This document shows, one piece after another, positions 1-9,735 of a DNA stretch of 38,354 bases. The notes under the pieces were generated by a model. That model was not told the origin of the DNA. It was given only the letters and a program-made list of their open reading frames with translations, and did no database searches. The DNA is from Clostridiales bacterium (GTDB lineage: Bacteria > Bacillota > Clostridia > Lachnospirales > Lachnospiraceae): the NCBI GenBank assembly GCA_020860365.1, contig JAJBUL010000303.1, positions 36,676 to 75,029 of the forward strand. The letters are read 5' to 3'. The stretch's first letter is position 1. The number at the start of each line of letters is the position of its first letter. Position numbers and translations under genes: made by a program.

Positions 1-944
1 TTCAGGTTTTCATTCAATTTTCTTCTTTGTGTTTCCAGTTCCGCGATATAACGGTTTTTCCCATTCAGATTTTCATTCAGTTCTTCTCCCTGCATTTTCA
101 GTTCAGCGATATATAAATCCTTCTTTTTTTCATCTTCCCGGTAGCGGCCCAGATGTTCCTCTTTGGTTTCCAGCTGCCTGTTTAACGAATCTATATACAG
201 ATCTCTATCCCTGAGTTTAAAATAATCTTCTCTGATCCATTCCTTATATTTCAAAGAAAGATGATTATTTATTTGCTGGTAATAATGTTCTGACACCGAT
301 TCTTTGAATTTCTGATACTCTTCCTTATCAAAAAACAGTATTCCAAGCCCAAAGCTAAAATCGAACTCGTAAGTACAGGGTTCCTCCTTCTTTAACTCTG
401 TCCAGAAATAATGAGTCCCCATTACTTCTCCATATATCTCATCCTCACTGATATCATGAAAAAGAACGATTCCATTCTTACGTACTTTATTTTTCCATGT
501 CGTATAATCGTGCTTTACACAATCGTAAAAATGTGAACCATCAATATGAAGGATATCAATCGAGTGATCCTCAAAGTTCTGAAGGGCATCATCGAAAGTC
601 ATCTTCAGACGATACGATTTTTGTCCTGAAAAACACTTCTGGTTCACTGATTGATATGCTCCAAAAACATCTTCCTTATAATCGTCCAATGTATATGCAT
701 CTGATTTTGCCCATAAATCAACACCATAGAATTCTGTATCCATTTTTCTATCTTTGATCGCCTGAAGAAAAGCAAAAGCGGAGCATCCATAAAAACTGCC
801 AAGCTCAACAATTCTTTCGGGAGCTTTCCATATCGTCAGGTCATATGCAAAATTTCTGTGTCCAGACCATGGGGAAGCAAACAAAAGCGCCTCATTATAC
901 TGATCACACTCAAATACTGGCTGATATACTTCCCAATCACGCAT
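1..944 (-). CDS. Class I SAM-dependent methyltransferase-like protein with C-terminal coiled coil; truncated by window edge
   Basis: Open minus frame from ATG at 944 (MRDWEVYQPVFECDQYNEALLFASPWSGHRNFAYDLTIWKAPERIVELGSFYGCSAFAF...ILHIDGSHFYDCVKHDYTTW...GIVLFHDI) with no stop to position 1, so absent from the ORF track. VELGSFYG and HIDGSH are typical of Methyltransf_24-like proteins. ATG overlaps the stop of the upstream ABC ATPase. Confidence 0.75.
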   Translation of the reverse strand, partial: MRDWEVYQPVFECDQYNEALLFASPWSGHRNFAYDLTIWKAPERIVELGSFYGCSAFAFLQAIKDRKMDTEFYGVDLWAKSDAYTLDDYKEDVFGAYQSVNQKCFSGQKSYRLKMTFDDALQNFEDHSIDILHIDGSHFYDCVKHDYTTWKNKVRKNGIVLFHDISEDEIYGEVMGTHYFWTELKKEEPCTYEFDFSFGLGILFFDKEEYQKFKESVSEHYYQQINNHLSLKYKEWIREDYFKLRDRDLYIDSLNRQLETKEEHLGRYREDEKKKDLYIAELKMQGEELNENLNGKNRYIAELETQRRKLNENL

Positions 945-2199
945 CTTGTTCTTCTCCATTTTGAAGCTCAAAGAAAATCATCTCCTGGTTGAATAATCCA
1001 TAGATTAATTTTCCATATGTTGTGTAATTCACGTGAATTGCCTGATTTACCCAACACTGCTCTACCTGTTCCAGTACCGCTTTCCCTTCTCCGATACCAA
1101 GTGTAATAAAATAACCGCCTTCCCTTACTTCTGGCCATACCATAGTAAAACGGATCCGGTTTTCTCCCTGAATTAATTTTTGAAGACCATACCCGGATGT
1201 CAATGAAGTTTCTCCAAACACTTCATTACCATATTTATCACGAACCTGATAACCAACAATCAAATCATCAATCGGTCGAGATGCATCCACTTTCATGCTT
1301 ACTTTCATCGTCTGTCCAGGGGCGCATTCTTCCGTAAATGCAATTCCATCAATTTCATAATAATATTCCTCAATTACCGCATCCATCTTGCCACTATACT
1401 TTCCTGGATCCGGTCTCAGGTATAGTGACTTTTCTGAGAGTGGCACGTCTGTTTTTTCTCGTATACCAGTAAATTCACCCTGTTTAATTTTAAAATATTC
1501 CGTTACAGCATCCTTAGTATTTCCGTCAAATACAATGTCGCCTTTATTTAATACAATGCATCTGTTGCACAGCTTCGTAATCGCGTTCATGTCATGTGAG
1601 ACAATAAGCACAGTTGAGGTTTTGATAAAGTCTCTCATCTTTCGAAAGCATTTCTGTTGAAAAAATACATCTCCAACGCTCAAAGCTTCATCAACTATCA
1701 GAATATCCGGTTCTACTGTCACCGCAATCGCAAACGCAAGCCGGACATACATACCCGAAGAGTAGATTTTTACTGGCTGATTAATAAAATCTCCAATATC
1801 AGCAAAATCTAAAATATCCTCTAGTTTTTCCTCCGTCTCTTTTCGCGTCATACCCATCAGCATCGTGTTCAGAAATATATTCTCCAGCCCGGTATATTCC
1901 GGGTTAAATCCCCCTCCAAGTTCCAGAAGTGCTGATATTCTTCCGTGAACAAATACACTGCCTGCTGTCGGTTGAATAATATCAGCCAGGATTTTTAAAA
2001 GTGTTGATTTTCCCGAACCATTCAACCCTATTATACCCACGCATTCCCCTTTATGAACAGAGAAACTAATTCCACGTAATGCAGAAAAGTCTTCATGGTA
2101 AGACTTTCCGCGAAGAGAAAACGCTTCTCGCAGCTTATCGGTTTTCTTTTGGAAGAGTGAATATTTTTTCTCTACATCCTTTACTTCAATTACATTCAT
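937..2199 (-). CDS. ABC transporter ATP-binding protein, Wzt/TagH type, with C-terminal Wzt_C-like domain
   Basis: Walker A GLNGSGKST, signature YSSGMYVRLAFA, Walker B DILIVDEAL, plus ~180 aa C-terminal extension typical of Wzt. Confidence 0.92.
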   Translation of the reverse strand: MNVIEVKDVEKKYSLFQKKTDKLREAFSLRGKSYHEDFSALRGISFSVHKGECVGIIGLNGSGKSTLLKILADIIQPTAGSVFVHGRISALLELGGGFNPEYTGLENIFLNTMLMGMTRKETEEKLEDILDFADIGDFINQPVKIYSSGMYVRLAFAIAVTVEPDILIVDEALSVGDVFFQQKCFRKMRDFIKTSTVLIVSHDMNAITKLCNRCIVLNKGDIVFDGNTKDAVTEYFKIKQGEFTGIREKTDVPLSEKSLYLRPDPGKYSGKMDAVIEEYYYEIDGIAFTEECAPGQTMKVSMKVDASRPIDDLIVGYQVRDKYGNEVFGETSLTSGYGLQKLIQGENRIRFTMVWPEVREGGYFITLGIGEGKAVLEQVEQCWVNQAIHVNYTTYGKLIYGLFNQEMIFFELQNGEEQDA

Positions 2200-2210
2200 A
2201 TCTTATCCAC

Positions 2211-2987
2211 CTACAGCTCATCTGCGAAGAATTTTTGAAGTCTGGAGAATACAATTCGCCCCAGAACAAATACCACTCCGGTAAAAATCCAAAAAACAAT
2301 GGTTTCTTCTTTTTTCTCCCATAACCATCTGTGGTAAATCAGGCTATCCCTATAACCCTCCACAATGTAGCTCATGGGATTCCATTTCAGTACTTTCCGA
2401 ATTGCCTCATCCATCTCCTGCAGATTCCAGATAATAGGAGTTGCCCAAAATCCAATCTGAATAATAACATTAACAATTTGCGATATATCCTTAAAGAAAA
2501 CGCAGACTGCGGATAAAAGTCTTACCAGAGCATAGGCAAGAAAAGCCATAGCTGCTGAATAATACAACACCTGAATCGCTGTGAGCGTTAAACGAATTCC
2601 ATGTATAAAAAACATTCCAAACAGCACCAGTAAAAAGAACAGATGTATCATGAGAGAAGCATTTAGCTTTACCCATGGCAGCAGTTCAACCGGAAATTTT
2701 ACCTTCTTCACCAGATAACTGTATTCAATCAGGCAGTTTGTCCCACTCGACAAATAATCAGTAAAAAACAGCCATGGAATATACCCACAGGAAAACCATA
2801 GAATATAGGGAACATTAGATATCGGCGCATTGCGAAACCCCAGTTCATACACCACCCAGAAAACAAGTATCGTAATGAAAGGTAATACAAAAATCCATAG
2901 GATCCCCAGCATTGAACTGGCATATCTGGCTTTCATATCATTTTGGGCCATCTGCCAGATCATGTTTTTCTTTTTTTCTGATTCCAT
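2211..2987 (-). CDS. ABC-2 type polysaccharide/teichoic acid export permease (Wzm/TagG-like)
   Basis: Multi-TM protein with MLGILWIFVLPFITILVFWVVYELGF and WNPMSYIVEGYRD. Start placed at MESEKKKN (GAGGAAAATAAC-ATG) rather than ORF-track 3011. Confidence 0.88.
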   Translation of the reverse strand: MESEKKKNMIWQMAQNDMKARYASSMLGILWIFVLPFITILVFWVVYELGFRNAPISNVPYILWFSCGYIPWLFFTDYLSSGTNCLIEYSYLVKKVKFPVELLPWVKLNASLMIHLFFLLVLFGMFFIHGIRLTLTAIQVLYYSAAMAFLAYALVRLLSAVCVFFKDISQIVNVIIQIGFWATPIIWNLQEMDEAIRKVLKWNPMSYIVEGYRDSLIYHRWLWEKKEETIVFWIFTGVVFVLGRIVFSRLQKFFADEL

Positions 2988-3038
2988 GTTATTTTCCTCT
3001 TTTTCTCCCATCCGTTTTATTCTGGCGTTATATTGCGC

Positions 3039-4874
3039 TTACGACAAATGTTCTAAAAACAGTTCAACCAGTTTACGGTTGTCCAGAAGCGCACTCAGCG
3101 GTGAAAATGCTTCCTCGGATGATATTTTTAAATTATAACGGCGGATAAAAGGCATAAAGCATTCCAGGAAATCTGTAATTCCTCTGTGTATCTGTCTAAT
3201 ATTATCCGCATTTGGATTTTCATCCCGAAATTCCAAGTATACCTCCCCGTTTGAATCCAGATTATAATGATTTAGTGTTTTCTCCGGTGAAGTCAACAGT
3301 GTTTCAAAACATTTAACCTGCTGATTGTTGTATGGAATTCCTCTCTTACGTTTGTAGTTTTGCGTCCTCTCGTTTGAAAACAGGTAAGTTACAACATCCC
3401 CGTGAGAAATCTCATTGCTAATCATTTCATCATCCATTGCCGCAACCAGCGCTCCTGTTATCTCGCAATTCCATTCCTGCTCCTTTTTCATCTGTCTCAA
3501 CAACCTGGCTATCGTTCCCTTCCACCCGAGATCCACTACACAGACCTTTCCTCTTCCATCAAAATAGCGCTTCAGATATTCAGGCGCAGCAACCCGGTAT
3601 TTCCGAAAATGATCAGCAATATCCTGATACCGATGTTCAAAAATATTACTTATTTTCTCACATGCAGGATAATCAAACGGTGAATCCGGCTCAATTCCCG
3701 CATCCTTCAGATCCGCCAAAAGGAACTCAATCTCCATATCCTGAAAAATCTCCCTTACTGAGACTCTTTCTTCATACGATATTTTGGGAAGGAAAATCCC
3801 GTTCTTATACATCTTGGGACAGGTCTCAAACATTGCCTCAATCAATGCTCTTCTGGATACATAAATATATTCACAATCCTGATGGCAAAACCATTTGCGA
3901 TATGCCTGCAATATGATATCACAATCTCTCGAAGTAAACAGAAGGCTGTCAATATCATATTGTTTTATGATCCGGTTCAGCCACTGGCAGATACCTGCCA
4001 CCAGAATACCTCCATATTTAAAGCCTGTCCCATAGAAGAAATCCACTGTATCATTTCCTGTCTTCCAATGAAAGCGTATATTCATAAGCGTGTCGTAAAC
4101 GCATTCCACAGGGCTGTTTCCTGGAAAAGTCCGATATGGTTTTCCCTTCTCCAGGACATCCGGAATTTCAATGCACAAAGCATACTTTTCTTTGATCCGA
4201 TCTTTTTTCAGGGTCAGGTAAATGCTTTCTTTTTTTCCGTTCCCATCAACTATAGAAGATAACTGCCCAGGTGTAACCACCGTCATCTCTTCTGGAAATC
4301 CATCGCTTTCCAACCATTCCGACACCAAAGATGGATCTGACGCACTCTGGTCAACCAGAATCACTTTTATACCTGTTTCTAGCGCTGAAAGAATCCTGCT
4401 CCTGATATCCTCGTTTATGATAGAGAAACCAGACAATTCTTTCCAGGCATGCCTGTATCGGTCTCCTTCTTTCTTCCTTTCCAACGGTTCAGCTTCTGTG
4501 GCAATGATGAAATCAAGGAAAGAAGCCTGTTTTTCCATATTTCCAAATATTGGCCATACCAGAATATTCCAGATATCAACGATCAGAAAGCGTACTTCAC
4601 AAACAGGAAGATTTCCCATATATAAATCGAATTCCCCATCTGTATTATCCCATTCAGGAAAAGTAAGGCTTCTTTGCTTCCTGTACCATTCATCCCAAAG
4701 AGAGATACCAAGTATCCGCCTTTTCACAAATAATTCTATTAGTAATAATACCTTTTTATAATATTTATTCGAGTGAAGCTGCTGTTTTCTTAAATTAAAC
4801 TCATACTGTATTCCCTCATCATATTTCAGACATAGCTGATAGCCGGTATACTCCAGTGTTTCTTTCCAGTTCAT
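3039..4874 (-). CDS. COG5610-like (predicted HAD-superfamily, glycan-cluster associated) protein
   Basis: 611 aa; SLLFTSRDCDIILQAY, CEYIYVSRRALIEAMF and KVCVVDLGWKGTIARLLRQ resemble COG5610 proteins of polysaccharide loci. By-eye similarity only. Confidence 0.55.
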   Translation of the reverse strand: MNWKETLEYTGYQLCLKYDEGIQYEFNLRKQQLHSNKYYKKVLLLIELFVKRRILGISLWDEWYRKQRSLTFPEWDNTDGEFDLYMGNLPVCEVRFLIVDIWNILVWPIFGNMEKQASFLDFIIATEAEPLERKKEGDRYRHAWKELSGFSIINEDIRSRILSALETGIKVILVDQSASDPSLVSEWLESDGFPEEMTVVTPGQLSSIVDGNGKKESIYLTLKKDRIKEKYALCIEIPDVLEKGKPYRTFPGNSPVECVYDTLMNIRFHWKTGNDTVDFFYGTGFKYGGILVAGICQWLNRIIKQYDIDSLLFTSRDCDIILQAYRKWFCHQDCEYIYVSRRALIEAMFETCPKMYKNGIFLPKISYEERVSVREIFQDMEIEFLLADLKDAGIEPDSPFDYPACEKISNIFEHRYQDIADHFRKYRVAAPEYLKRYFDGRGKVCVVDLGWKGTIARLLRQMKKEQEWNCEITGALVAAMDDEMISNEISHGDVVTYLFSNERTQNYKRKRGIPYNNQQVKCFETLLTSPEKTLNHYNLDSNGEVYLEFRDENPNADNIRQIHRGITDFLECFMPFIRRYNLKISSEEAFSPLSALLDNRKLVELFLEHLS

Positions 4875-4904
4875 ACATATTTCCCCAAAAACAGACAGGT
4901 CTGT

Positions 4905-5696
4905 TTATTCGTTCTCCCACCCAAATCTCTGATCACAGAACGGCACAAAGATCAGTTTAGTTTTTCCAATCGTAAGTGCGTCTCTGTCACACAATTCCGT
5001 GCTGGAAAGCACAACGGTCTCATTTCTGTAAAACAATTCGTGCGAGTCTCCCGGCTGCGCAAAATACTGTCTCTCTTTCGGCTCATATATGATAATTGCG
5101 TGCTTGATCCTTGAAACAGTCTTGTCATCAAGTGAAATATCCATCTCAGAGGAACGTCCGATAAAATTTTTCCCACAGTACAGGTTAAAAGCTTTCCCGT
5201 AGTTATTTCCCTCAACACACACCAGCCATCCTACAATCGGCTGTTCCAGATGGGTCTGCGATCTGATTTCCTGTACACCACCGACGGTTTTGTCTTCGTC
5301 GGATGACAATGTCTCTCTGTTCCATGCCATATAGGCAACGGTCTTTCCATCATCGTTTGATGAAAGACTATCTCTGGATGGTGTCCTTGAGCCTTCCCAC
5401 TGTGGACGGTTCCCGTTGGCATCTGTAAACCCAACTGTCGCGAAAGAGTCATTTCCACCGTAATTCCCGCCAGCCACCGGGCCACGCTGCGTCACATCCA
5501 TATCGGAGGCTGACGGGCCTCCCTGATAACCGCCGACCATTCCTCCTCCCATCTGCTGCGTTCCCTGAGTACCCATAAACGCATCCGTAGACCGCTCCGC
5601 TCCGCCAGGGCCGGAAACATTTCCATTACAATGCGGACACTGCTGATATTTTTCCTCGTCATAAAAGTGACCATTTGGGCATTTTGTTAGCTTCAT
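4905..5696 (-). CDS. Zinc-ribbon plus C-terminal divergent FHA-domain protein
   Basis: N-terminal MKLTKCPNGHFYDEEKYQQCPHC, low-complexity linker with KTV motifs, C-terminal FIGRSSEMDISLDDKTVSRIKHAIIIY...LTIGKTKLIFVPF. RBS GGAGG before ATG 5696. Confidence 0.8.
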   Translation of the reverse strand: MKLTKCPNGHFYDEEKYQQCPHCNGNVSGPGGAERSTDAFMGTQGTQQMGGGMVGGYQGGPSASDMDVTQRGPVAGGNYGGNDSFATVGFTDANGNRPQWEGSRTPSRDSLSSNDDGKTVAYMAWNRETLSSDEDKTVGGVQEIRSQTHLEQPIVGWLVCVEGNNYGKAFNLYCGKNFIGRSSEMDISLDDKTVSRIKHAIIIYEPKERQYFAQPGDSHELFYRNETVVLSSTELCDRDALTIGKTKLIFVPFCDQRFGWENE

Positions 5697-5720
5697 TTTG
5701 TTTTTCCTCCTCAAATCCTG

Positions 5721-6629
5721 TTATTGTAAAATAAATACATTGTTTCCCTCTCCAAGGGACAGCCTTGTCCCTGGAGGACATTGTGTGACTATTCCCTTTT
5801 TCAGCCTTGATGAACCATTCATATACACACCAAAGGTAGAGTAGTCTGTCACATAAAAATATCCATCTTCAGCAGAATACCGCACAGAACAATGCTTTCT
5901 GCTGATATCCTGGTCAGGAAGTACAAAGTTACAGATTTCTCCGCTCCTTCCGATTACCAGTTCCTCACCAGACTGGATTTCTACCTCAGCTCCACTATAG
6001 GTTCCTTTTATAAAGAGAAGTGTCCGGCTTTGCGGAGCCCGCTGTGTCGCTACAGTATTCGGATCCTGTCCATAATAAAAGGATCCGCTGTTGTTCGGAC
6101 GGGGGCTGTCGCCCGGCTGGCCATATGAATTGCTGCCATAATTCTGCTGGTCATATGAAATCTGCGCATTCCCCTGCGAGCTATATGCGTTCTGCCCGGA
6201 CACGGAATTGTCAAATCCATGCTGATAGTTATATACCTTGCAAAGCTTGGTTATATTTGTTATAAGATAATAAAGACATACCCACGGTCCAAGCATACAA
6301 AGAAGAACGCCTACGAGATCCCAGAGCAGATATGTACTGCCTGTCTCATCAATATTCAATCCATAAGCAGCCCCCACTCTATGGATACGATTTCCCTGTT
6401 TATACAGCCAGAAGAAATAGTAAATACCACAGGTCACAATCGTAAGCAAAAGAAGTATGACATAATTCGGCGATTTCTCGCTGTCATCCTGCTCAAACGG
6501 CGCACAGGCGGTATTCAGATCTTTCAGCATTTTCCACCAGAAAATCAGATCATAAATTCCGCATGTAATAATCCCAAAAACGATATACTTCCAGAATTTC
6601 CGCTCATCATCCAATTTTCGCACTTCCAC
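5721..6629 (-). CDS. DUF4234-like membrane protein with C-terminal canonical FHA domain
   Basis: Repeated FGIITCGIYDLIFWWKM / LTIVTCGIYYFFWLYK hydrophobic motifs; C-terminus LVIGRSGEICNFVLPDQDISRKHCSVRY...DYSTFGVYMNG. Confidence 0.85.
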   Translation of the reverse strand: MEVRKLDDERKFWKYIVFGIITCGIYDLIFWWKMLKDLNTACAPFEQDDSEKSPNYVILLLLTIVTCGIYYFFWLYKQGNRIHRVGAAYGLNIDETGSTYLLWDLVGVLLCMLGPWVCLYYLITNITKLCKVYNYQHGFDNSVSGQNAYSSQGNAQISYDQQNYGSNSYGQPGDSPRPNNSGSFYYGQDPNTVATQRAPQSRTLLFIKGTYSGAEVEIQSGEELVIGRSGEICNFVLPDQDISRKHCSVRYSAEDGYFYVTDYSTFGVYMNGSSRLKKGIVTQCPPGTRLSLGEGNNVFILQ

Positions 6630-6642
6630 AATCGATACCTCC

Positions 6643-7329
6643 TCACCCTCTTAGCGTTTGGAAAAATCGCCGGAACCGACCAGCCATGGATCTGTCTGTC
6701 TGGAATTCCCCGGTCTGCAGGCAGCCGCCTTCTTTCAGTCCATTCAGAATCTGCCTGATTCTGGCCTGGTCGTCCTCCTCCGCCGCATTCGCTTCAAAAT
6801 AGTCCAGCACGATCTCTTCCCCATCCAGATAAATCAAATATGGATTCAAAGTTCCATGCCGTATTCCCATACTGCTCATCTTTTCATAAGCATCCCAAAG
6901 TTTCTCCTCAACCCGGATCGCTTTCGCCAACTCCAATGGTCTTTCCCTCTCCAGATGTTCTGCTAAAGTACTTCCGTCCGGTGCCACGTAAGCATAAAAG
7001 CCTTCTGCCTCTTCAGATGGCATTCTTATCTCTGTGATAGCAGGAAATATGGAGAGAGCCGATTTCCGGATCTTTTCCAGGCGTCCCATCAGTTCCGCTC
7101 CTTTCTCTCCTTCCGGGATCACCCGAAGAAAAACTTTGTTTTCCTCCATGCTATCCAAGTATACCCAGGCTGGAGGAGCACAACGCAGATTTTTTACATA
7201 CATCGGATGATACCTTGTCTCCTCTGCCACCGGTTTTGGGGGCAAAGGAAATCCCGGAGGACAGCCACAGTAAGGGCATGCTCCCAGCGACTCTTCAAAT
7301 TCATTCGCGCAAATCCTGCAGATATACAT
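6643..7329 (-). CDS. Zinc-ribbon plus protein-kinase-like domain, predicted pseudokinase
   Basis: MYICRICANEFEESLGACPYCGCPPGF, then kinase-like C-lobe GIRHGTLNPYLIYLDGEEIVLDYFEA (HRD to HGT, DFG to DYF). GGAG RBS 8 nt before ATG 7329; ORF-track N-terminal extension rejected. Confidence 0.7.
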   Translation of the reverse strand: MYICRICANEFEESLGACPYCGCPPGFPLPPKPVAEETRYHPMYVKNLRCAPPAWVYLDSMEENKVFLRVIPEGEKGAELMGRLEKIRKSALSIFPAITEIRMPSEEAEGFYAYVAPDGSTLAEHLERERPLELAKAIRVEEKLWDAYEKMSSMGIRHGTLNPYLIYLDGEEIVLDYFEANAAEEDDQARIRQILNGLKEGGCLQTGEFQTDRSMAGRFRRFFQTLRG

Positions 7330-7382
7330 TCTTTTCTCCTGTCTGTACCAAACAAAAACAATATTTTCTATAACCGACAGCT

Positions 7383-9287
7383 TTACTCCCATGTAATCCG
7401 GAATTTAATACTCCCGGCAGTAATCTCATCCTCCTGCGATAGCCTATAACGTTCCGGAATGGATACCCCATTTACACTTGTGCCATTCCTCGTCTGAAGA
7501 TCTGTTACGTATACATTGCCGTTCTCCACTTCCAGAATGAAGTGCTGACGGGACATCAGCGGATCGTCACAGTAGATGTCGCACTGTGTGGAACGACCCA
7601 CAATCAGGCTGCTTTCGATGAGCTTATCTACTCTCTTCACTTCATCCCTGCCATTGCTCAGCCAGAGTGTGACTTTTTTTCTGGGGAGATCTGACGCGCT
7701 ATCAACCGCAACATGAACCTTCTCCTCTATCTTATCCGGTGTTACTACATGCCCATCTATAAACAAAACTCCCTTTTTCTTTTTGATCCCACGATAGATC
7801 AGGAGAATCACAAGAATCAGGATCAGGAAGATCACCGTCAGAACCACTGGCCACCATTTGAGAATCCGTTCCCCGATCTCAGCCTGTGATTCTGTTTCAG
7901 TCTCTGTTTCGCTCTCTGCCTCTGTCTCACTTTCGGTTTCTGGATCTGTCTCGGTTGTCAGCTCCGCCTCGGTTACCGGCTCTGTCTCAGTTTCCATCTG
8001 CGTCTCAGTCTCCGGCAGTTCTGTCTGTTCCAATCCGGTTAGCGCAACTGTCTGCACCGGATTAGCCAGAGCATTTTCCTCATTGGAGTCATCCGTTACG
8101 TTGTTGACCGTGATGGTATACTGCCCGGAATACAGGTCGCTCCCAAAAATCAGAACATAACTATTCTCCTCTTCGGAAGAAATCTGAACCTGCTGAACCG
8201 GAATGGATCTGCCGTCCTTTTTCACACTGTAATTGCTGATGTCAGAAGCATTCTGCACTTTTTCAGAAAAAGAAATGCAGATTTCATTCAGTTCTTCCAT
8301 GACAACACGGGTAATCTGCGGTGCCACTGTATCCGCCTGTCCCCGTTCAACCAGCACGGACAGGATATCTGTCACATTACCAGCGCTGGTAAATTTCATT
8401 ACAAAATCTTCGTTCGTATTGCTCACCTTATTAGAGGAAGCCTGAAATACCGCACGATAACTCCCCAAAACCTGCGACCGCATCTGTTCCAGTCCGGACA
8501 AAACATTTTCCTCATCTGAAACTACCCAGGCTACTCCCCCAGTATTCCTTGCCAGAGAAGAAAATTTTCCCCGATAGCTTGTCACTTCCGCCTGCGTATC
8601 CCCCTCATTATTTTCTACAGCCAGCGTATAGACGGGAATACCCTGCGCAGTCAGCGTCGCTTCCACTGTTTCTACACTTCTGGTGTCATCCGCGCAATCC
8701 TTCCCATCAGAAAGAATTACCATAACCCGGCGTTTCCGGGAATTATCCGCTGCCGCAGCAATCATATCCGCAACACGGTCAATCGCCTCAAAAAGCAATG
8801 TATCCTGATCTGGATTCTGCAGCCCGGCTATCACATTTATTGCATCCTCCCGGCTCTCAGAGCCATTCAGAACTGTCAGGATTTCTTCCCCAAAGGTAAC
8901 GAGTATCAGGGAATCCATGTCTCGAAGTCCTGAGACAAACTGCGTCATTGATTCACGAATATCTGCGAATCTGGACGAAGGTATAGAAGCGGACACATCG
9001 ATCATTATGTAGTACTCGACCCCCTCACCGGTATCCGAAAAAAGTTCATTCGACGTAAGGGTAAGAAGTTTTCCATTCAGATAGGCCATTACTTCACCGC
9101 CAGGATCCGCCGTCCTGTAATACGCTGTCACTTCTGGCTTATTGATGTAAACCTGCTCAATTTTATAGTCATCGCTGGCAGCTCTGACAGATAATCCATA
9201 CAATACAAAAAGCACAAAAAACAAAAGCAGTCCTGCCCCTGGTTTTCCTGACAAAATGATCTGTCTTCTTTTCTCTACTCTTCCCAT
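7383..9287 (-). CDS. Secreted vWFA domain - Ig-like - Thr/Glu stalk - TM - cytosolic FHA protein
   Basis: N-terminal signal-like hydrophobic segment; MIDAS DVSAS and VILSDGKD; stalk TETQMETETEPVTEAE...; TM WWPVVLTVIFLILILVILLIYRG; C-terminal FHA LIVGRSTQCDIYCDDPLMSRQHFILEV...DLQTRNGTSVNG. Confidence 0.9.
   Translation of the reverse strand: MGRVEKRRQIILSGKPGAGLLLFFVLFVLYGLSVRAASDDYKIEQVYINKPEVTAYYRTADPGGEVMAYLNGKLLTLTSNELFSDTGEGVEYYIMIDVSASIPSSRFADIRESMTQFVSGLRDMDSLILVTFGEEILTVLNGSESREDAINVIAGLQNPDQDTLLFEAIDRVADMIAAAADNSRKRRVMVILSDGKDCADDTRSVETVEATLTAQGIPVYTLAVENNEGDTQAEVTSYRGKFSSLARNTGGVAWVVSDEENVLSGLEQMRSQVLGSYRAVFQASSNKVSNTNEDFVMKFTSAGNVTDILSVLVERGQADTVAPQITRVVMEELNEICISFSEKVQNASDISNYSVKKDGRSIPVQQVQISSEEENSYVLIFGSDLYSGQYTITVNNVTDDSNEENALANPVQTVALTGLEQTELPETETQMETETEPVTEAELTTETDPETESETEAESETETETESQAEIGERILKWWPVVLTVIFLILILVILLIYRGIKKKKGVLFIDGHVVTPDKIEEKVHVAVDSASDLPRKKVTLWLSNGRDEVKRVDKLIESSLIVGRSTQCDIYCDDPLMSRQHFILEVENGNVYVTDLQTRNGTSVNGVSIPERYRLSQEDEITAGSIKFRITWE
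7882..8012 (-). repeat. Degenerate ~6-bp repeat encoding (T/S-E)n stalk
   Basis: Plus strand shows iterated tctgtytc/gtctc units; encodes TETQMETETEPVTEAELTTETDPETESETEAESETETETESQAE. Confidence 0.75.
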
Positions 9288-9733
9288 ATGTGTCCCTCTC
9301 GGCAAAATGGTATAAACTCATATTTCGACTGACCGATTCCGATCTCGTCGCCGAGTTTTATCTCCTGCGCCCCCGTCAGTATCCCACCATTCATGTATGT
9401 GACCGTTCCCGTCCCGGCGACCACGAAAAACCGATTGTCCTTCCTGTCATACGCAATGGAACAATGCCTTACCGCAGCAACAGAAGGATCGCCATATATC
9501 ACAATATCCATAGCAGCACTGCTTCCAATCCAGTTCATCCCATGGCGAATCCGGTAATCTCTGCCTTTTTCCGGTCCTTCGACGGATACCAGCCAGCCAG
9601 TTACATAAGCATTGCCCCTTCTCCCGGAAAAAAGAGCGACCGTGACCAAATCATCCCCTGCTGAAATCCCGGATATTCCCGGTCGGCGCAGGCTACCAAG
9701 CATCACATTCAGTTCCTCTCCAGATGAATCCAT
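9275..9733 (-). CDS. Divergent FHA-domain protein
   Basis: GWLVSVEGPEKGRDYRIRHGMNWIGSSAAMDIVI...VRHCSIAYDRKDNRFFVV...YMNG...YEFIPFC; parallels the C-terminus of the 4905-5696 protein (GWLVCVEGNNYGKAF...FVPFC). Confidence 0.78.
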   Translation of the reverse strand: MDSSGEELNVMLGSLRRPGISGISAGDDLVTVALFSGRRGNAYVTGWLVSVEGPEKGRDYRIRHGMNWIGSSAAMDIVIYGDPSVAAVRHCSIAYDRKDNRFFVVAGTGTVTYMNGGILTGAQEIKLGDEIGIGQSKYEFIPFCREGHIWEE

Positions 9734-9735
9734 GG

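Noticed and set aside
7858-8160. 100-aa plus-strand ORF rich in SVSVS
   Set aside because: Antisense of the Thr/Glu stalk repeat in the vWA-FHA gene; a composition artefact.
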